A stretch of DNA of 27,524 bases from NCBI GenBank assembly GCA_003164475.1, contig PLTL01000078.1:1-27524 (forward strand), read 5' to 3'. Shown here one piece after another: positions 24,151-27,524 of this stretch. The translations under genes and the position numbers were made by a program. The DNA comes from Candidatus Dormiibacterota bacterium (GTDB lineage Bacteria > Chloroflexota > Dormibacteria > UBA8260 > Bog-877). The stretch's first letter is position 1. Each line of letters opens with the position of its first letter. A model generated the notes under the pieces. It was given only the letters and a program-made list of their open reading frames with translations, was not told the origin of the DNA and did not search any database.

Positions 24151-25005
24151 GTGGAGTTTGGGTTCAGCGTCGACCCCGCCCAGGGCCTCAGCCCCGAGGA
24201 TGAGCTGGCGTCGGTGCGGTTCGGCGCTCAGCTGGGGTACCGGTCGGCCTGGACCCCCTCGGGCGGGGATGCAGCGACGTTCGACCGGTGTACGGCCTGG
24301 AACGGCGCTTCGGGATTGTCCACGGGGATCTCGGTGGTGCCCGCGTCCGCCCAGCCGGCCGCGTTCTACGCGGAGCATGCCAGCCGGGTCTGGGAGGCGA
24401 CCGGGGGAGCCTTCGTCCTCGGCGTAGGCAGTGGCCGGCTGGTCCACCCCGCCACCGAGATGCGCCCGTACCTCGCTGAGCTGCGGCGGCTGACGCCATC
24501 GGCACTTCATCTCTACGTCGCGGCTCTGGGGCCTCGGATGCTGGGGCTGGCGGCGGAGCTTGCCGACGGCGTTCTTCTCAACTGGTGCACGGCAGAGCAG
24601 GTTCGGTGGTCCCGGGCCGAGGTGGAGCGGGTAGCCGAAAGCACGGGGCGAGCCGTCCCCGTCATCGCCGAGTACATAAGGACTGCGGTCGACTCCGACC
24701 CCGACCGTGCTCGGCGGGCGCTGGCGACGGCCGCCCAGGGCTATGCCCTTGGCCCTAGCGCCTACCGTCGCCACTTCGAACGGATGGGTTTCAGCGAGGA
24801 CCTCCAGCGGTGGCGCAGCGCCGGGGCGGAGCTCCCTCCCGAGCGGCTCTCGTCGGTGGGGGCGTGGGGAGCTCCAGGGTCAGTTGGCGGCCAGGTGCTC
24901 CGGCTGGCCGCCGGCTTAGACCTCGCCATCATCAGGGTGCTGGTGGCGGTCCCCGGAGATGCGACCTCGGCCAGGCTGGCACTGGCCGAGTGCCAGCCTG
25001 CCTGA
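24151..25005 (+). CDS. LLM class (F420-dependent type) oxidoreductase, compact
   Basis: 284 residues from GTG 24151, chosen because the family begins with a short strand like MEFGFS; the open frame upstream to 24019 looks non-coding. Features: GYRSAWTPSGGDAATFDRC, a GISVVPASAQPAAFYAEHA segment, GAFVLGVGSG, then LYVAALGPRMLGLAAELADGVLLNWCT, the characteristic TIM-barrel segment of luciferase-like monooxygenases, mostly in the F420-using branch. It is shorter than the usual 320-350 residues because the loop between GVGSGRL and LYVAALG is reduced. Substrate unknown. It would use F420 or FMN in the cytosol to reduce or oxidise a small molecule. No F420 biosynthesis gene is in the window. Confidence 0.86.
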   Translation: MEFGFSVDPAQGLSPEDELASVRFGAQLGYRSAWTPSGGDAATFDRCTAWNGASGLSTGISVVPASAQPAAFYAEHASRVWEATGGAFVLGVGSGRLVHPATEMRPYLAELRRLTPSALHLYVAALGPRMLGLAAELADGVLLNWCTAEQVRWSRAEVERVAESTGRAVPVIAEYIRTAVDSDPDRARRALATAAQGYALGPSAYRRHFERMGFSEDLQRWRSAGAELPPERLSSVGAWGAPGSVGGQVLRLAAGLDLAIIRVLVAVPGDATSARLALAECQPA

Positions 25006-25284
25006 CGCCCATCGGCTGGCCGCGGCCGCGCTTCGTCGAGTCGCCTGGCGGCGATGTGCCCGGCAGGGCAGCTGCCCGGGATGAGCAGGAGATCGGGCGG
25101 TGTGCCCGAGCGCCCGCGTCATCTCCCATCGTGGTCGGATCTCCCCCCATCGCCGAAGCTACACCGGTCGCTGCCCTGCGCCCGGCGGGAGCTGCGCCGC
25201 CTCGAGTCGAGCGGAGTTCCAGGGGCTCTCACTGCCCGGTGGCTGCATGCTATCGTTTGCCAGGATCGCCCGGGGGTTCCGCCC
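25006..25284. other. Intergenic region before the cytochrome b operon
   Basis: 279 bases; no supported gene. TATCGT at 25251-25256 is the best -10 candidate for the following genes, with no good -35 17 bases upstream. Confidence 0.35.
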
Positions 25285-25434
25285 ATGCGGGCGGTCAATG
25301 GCACCGGCCGACTGGCTGAGAGGGAGTGGCAGCCTGTGGAGCGCTTCGGGACGGCGAAGCGGGCCTTGACGGAAGCGGTCGACGCGAGACAGCCGCGGCC
25401 TCGCCTTAGGGGGAGCCGGGAGGTGCCTTGGTGA
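25285..25434 (+). CDS. Possible small ORF coupled to the cytochrome b gene
   Basis: 49 residues from ATG 25285, basic, starting MRAVNGTGRLAEREW and ending REVPW. I recognise no family. Within 25321-25380 the third codon positions are 18/20 GC while second positions are only about half GC, a clear coding signature in this genome. Its stop overlaps the GTG of the cytochrome b gene (GTGA at 25431-25434), as in the other coupled pairs in the window. Only a weak ribosome site precedes the ATG. It could be a leader peptide, a small subunit, or the end of a decayed gene. Confidence 0.4.
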   Translation: MRAVNGTGRLAEREWQPVERFGTAKRALTEAVDARQPRPRLRGSREVPW

Positions 25435-26255
25435 ATCAGCCACCACCCTACCTGCACTGGGCCTTCATCCAGATCTCGCTGCCCAATCTGGTGTTGATCC
25501 TGGTCATGCTCGGACTCTTCGCCGTGGGCCTGGTGCTTCCGCTGCCGGGTCGCCGGCACCGCCGTCGGGCCTACCAGGAGCCAGTCGCTGACCTTGACCT
25601 GGATCCCCCGCCGTCTCCGCGGGATCAGGCGCCGGAGCCGCCGGCGCCAGGGGAGCGGAGCTGGACAAGTGCGGTGAGCCGACTGCTGGTGCGGGAGTTG
25701 CCTCTGAAGCACCTGCTTGCCGACCGGGAGCCGGCATACGTCGGATCTTGGATGTACGTGTTCGGAGTCGTAACCATCGCGGCCTTGGTCTGGGTGGTGG
25801 CGAGCGGCGTCGTCCTCGTCATCTTTGGGCCGCAGTGGTGGCAGGTCTCGCCCCAAGGGCACTTCGTCAACAGCATCCACTTCTGGAGCGTCCAGATGTT
25901 CTTCATCTTCATGGTGCTCCACCTCTGGGGCCAGTACTTCGCCGCTGGCTGGCGCGAGGGCCGCGCGGGCACGTGGATGATCGGGCTGGTCGTCTTCCTG
26001 GTCAGTGTGGTGACTGCTTTCACCGGCTATCTGGTTCAGCAGAATTTCGACTCGCAGTGGATTGCCCTGAACGCCAAGGACTCGGTCAACGCCACCGGCG
26101 TTGGCGCCTTCTTCAACGTGCTCAACTTCGGCCAGATGTACGGGTTGCACGTGTTGCTCTTCCCGATCGTGGTCACTCTCCTGATCGTGGTTCACGTAGT
26201 TCAGGTGAGGCGGCGCGGAGTGGTGAAGCCGATTGAGAGGCGGGCGGGATCATGA
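25431..26255 (+). CDS. Cytochrome b6-type protein with extra N-terminal membrane helix
   Basis: 274 residues. GTG 25431 is favoured over TTG 25428 by GGGAGGTG at 25418-25425. Residues about 10-38 form an extra membrane segment followed by a basic patch and a Pro/Asp-rich linker (to about 75). The four-helix cytochrome b domain follows: helix A (104-133), B (148-170), C (179-202) and D (234-259). Haem-ligand pairs are H150/H164 (14 apart) and H240/H255 (15 apart), the b6-type spacing. There is no cysteine, so the covalent haem seen in b6f is not expected. After helix C, GYLVQQNFDSQW replaces the usual GYxLPWGQ-like motif. It would carry electrons through the membrane to or from quinone. The stop overlaps the next gene (ATGA). 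No Rieske gene is in the window. Confidence 0.87.
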   Translation: MNQPPPYLHWAFIQISLPNLVLILVMLGLFAVGLVLPLPGRRHRRRAYQEPVADLDLDPPPSPRDQAPEPPAPGERSWTSAVSRLLVRELPLKHLLADREPAYVGSWMYVFGVVTIAALVWVVASGVVLVIFGPQWWQVSPQGHFVNSIHFWSVQMFFIFMVLHLWGQYFAAGWREGRAGTWMIGLVVFLVSVVTAFTGYLVQQNFDSQWIALNAKDSVNATGVGAFFNVLNFGQMYGLHVLLFPIVVTLLIVVHVVQVRRRGVVKPIERRAGS

Positions 26256-27229
26256 CCCGGCGGAAGTGGGACCAAGCGGAGTACTTCCGGGGGGTGCCGA
26301 CCGCACCGTACGACCTGGTCAAGGAGATCACCGTCGCCTTGGGGGTGATGTTGGCGGTGGTGCTGATCCTGGCTACGCTGCTCTCCTCGCCGGATGTGGC
26401 ACCGGTGACGCTCCGGAGTTGGGCCAGACAGGATCCGATCGACTTTCTTACCACCGCGACCGGAGAACTCCAGGGAACCACGATCAGCAGTTCGTACGGG
26501 CCTCCGTACAACAACGGATCCGGATCGGTCCAGACCCTGGGGCCGCTCGCGCCCCAGCTCTGGGCTGGCGTGCACCAACCCGTGGATGCAGCGGTGGTCG
26601 ACGTGCTGGCACCACTGGGCGTGGCCAGTGGCGGCCATCCGGTCCTGGAGAGGGCCCTGGTGCGCTTTGAGGGCGCCACGAACCAGCAGCAGCAGGTGTG
26701 GCTCGACAGGTACATCAGGGCGGTTGGCCACGCGCGGGTACTGGGGGCCCGGGTGGTCGTTCCCGGGGCTGCCTATGGCCCGGTGGGGACGCTGATGGGG
26801 ACTCTGCTGACCGTCGCCCGCAGCGGGGGGTTGGATGCCCTGCTCACGGCCAACGGCCGTTTCTACCAGACCGACTACACCCGAACCCTGCTCTTCCTGG
26901 GCGACGGCAACTACGTGAACGAGTTGGCGGCGCAGCGACACCTCCTGGGGACGCAGTGGGGGGTGATGAACGAGACCGGCCGGTATCCGGGACAGGCCTG
27001 GCTGTGGCTGTACACGCTCTGGTACCAGATACCTCCCTACAGCACCGCGGCCAACGCCGACCTGTTGGTGGTGCTGACGATGGGCTTCCTCACCACCCTG
27101 CTCTTGTTGACGCCTTTCCTCCCGGGCCTGCGAGACATTCCCCGATGGATTCCCGTCTACAAGCTCATCTGGCGCGAGCACTACCGTTTCACGGGCGCCG
27201 CGGAGCCAGAGCGACCAGACCGGATCTAG
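26252..27229 (+). CDS. Unrecognised two-TM membrane protein, partner of cytochrome b
   Basis: 325 residues, start overlapping the cytochrome b stop (ATGA). An N-terminal cytoplasmic part (RRKWDQAEYFRGVPTAPYDLVKEI) leads to TM1 (about 26-45), an outer region of about 220 residues and TM2 (about 271-295), then a basic, aromatic tail (RDIPRWIPVYKLIWREHYRF). In split cytochromes b the next gene is subunit IV, with three helices and a PEWY motif; this protein has neither, although its position and the TM1-proximal SSPDVAPVTLRSWARQDPIDF region recall it. It has no cysteine at all, so no CxxCH haem or disulfide is possible. I infer a structural or quinol-site partner of the cytochrome. The function is not known. 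Confidence 0.78.
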   Translation: MTRRKWDQAEYFRGVPTAPYDLVKEITVALGVMLAVVLILATLLSSPDVAPVTLRSWARQDPIDFLTTATGELQGTTISSSYGPPYNNGSGSVQTLGPLAPQLWAGVHQPVDAAVVDVLAPLGVASGGHPVLERALVRFEGATNQQQQVWLDRYIRAVGHARVLGARVVVPGAAYGPVGTLMGTLLTVARSGGLDALLTANGRFYQTDYTRTLLFLGDGNYVNELAAQRHLLGTQWGVMNETGRYPGQAWLWLYTLWYQIPPYSTAANADLLVVLTMGFLTTLLLLTPFLPGLRDIPRWIPVYKLIWREHYRFTGAAEPERPDRI

Positions 27230-27377
27230 CGGGGTGTTGAACTAGGCGCGAAGTCGGCCGATCGGTGCCGGGCGATGGTCGGTTGGGGCCGGTGAAGGGC
27301 AGTCATGTCCTCCGACCCGCCAAGAGTGGCCCGGGCCTACTGCGGCGGGAGCCCCTCGCGGCCATCCTTCTCGGAAC
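27230..27377. other. Short gap before the transposase remnant, possible IS end
   Basis: 148 bases. GGGGTGTTGAACTAGGC, right after the preceding stop, resembles the G-rich ends of IS5-type elements and might be the terminal inverted repeat. The other end lies outside the window, so it cannot be confirmed. Confidence 0.3.
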
Positions 27378-27524
27378 TCAAGCGGGTATCGGCACCAGCT
27401 TGCTCATCCGAACCAAGTTGTAGGCCGCCGCCGTCACCTCGGCCCAGAAGCCGGTTCCGTTCCACTCCCAGATACCGCAGCTTTCTTTCCCCTCCCACGG
27501 TCTTGGTCCAACCGAAGATCTCCT
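27378..27524 (-). pseudogene. IS5-like transposase C-terminus with frameshift (5' part outside window)
   Basis: Read on the minus strand, the first frame gives EIFGWTKTVGGERKLRYLGVERN and the second gives FWAEVTAAAYNLVRMSKLVPIPA then TGA. Joined, they match the end of DDE transposases of the IS5 type (FGWxKTVG...RxRGxER...AAAYNLVRM). One extra base in the CCGGTT run at about 27451-27456 explains the switch: dropping a C from AACCGGC on the coding strand restores VERNGFWAEV. The copy is therefore probably inactive, unless the shift is programmed or a sequencing error. It marks a mobile-element boundary just downstream of the cytochrome b operon. Confidence 0.8.

Noticed and set aside
1..27524. 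tRNA or rRNA genes
   Set aside because: No T-arm-like GGTTCGANTCC with matching acceptor stem and no rRNA core sequence was seen on either strand.

Overview
The window is high-GC DNA with strong GC bias at third codon positions, frequent GTG/TTG starts and several four-base stop/start overlaps. The gene content includes an F420-type LLM oxidoreductase, an orphan Flp pilin, a paired M16 peptidase operon, a b6-type cytochrome and large Ig-like surface repeats. This suggests a high-GC, probably monoderm bacterium of the Actinomycetota / Chloroflexota / Dormibacterota type. The lineage is an inference and cannot be fixed from this sequence alone.

Layout. Positions 1-2296 (+) hold the end of a MoxR-type AAA+ ATPase, a DUF58 protein and a small membrane protein, an operon type usually linked to envelope or protein-complex maturation. 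Positions 2398-5075 (-) hold two M16 peptidase subunits, one with the zinc site and one without. A 600-bp divergent region follows, then a 968-residue secreted protein (5678-8584, +) made of seven Ig-like repeats with a TPNTG-plus-membrane-anchor tail. Behind a strong hairpin come tldD-tldE (8774-11631, +), then an L,D-transpeptidase and a MarR regulator (11968-13949, +). On the minus strand are an ornithine carbamoyltransferase and a cyclic 2,3-diphosphoglycerate synthetase-like GTPase (14426-16755), diverging from moeA (17151-18377, +).

Positions 18378-20149 are mostly non-coding and rich in inverted repeats, with one possible small minus-strand gene and an orphan Flp pilin (19577-19780). 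A formyltransferase with a Cys/His-rich tail (20150-21235, -) diverges from a 724-residue unrecognised protein (21296-23470, +) whose proline-rich centre is built from nine 60-bp tandem repeats. After about 680 bp of apparently non-coding DNA come an LLM oxidoreductase (24151-25005, +), a possible 49-residue small ORF, a b6-type cytochrome b and an overlapping two-TM partner without cysteines (25285-27229, +). The window ends in a frameshifted IS5-like transposase C-terminus (-).

The best candidates for undescribed biology are the repeat protein with its divergent formyltransferase, the cytochrome b / cysteine-free partner pair, and the OTC / cDPGS-like pair. Cell-envelope functions (Ig surface protein, L,D-transpeptidase, M16 pair, pilin) are concentrated here, but nothing in the sequence proves that they act together.
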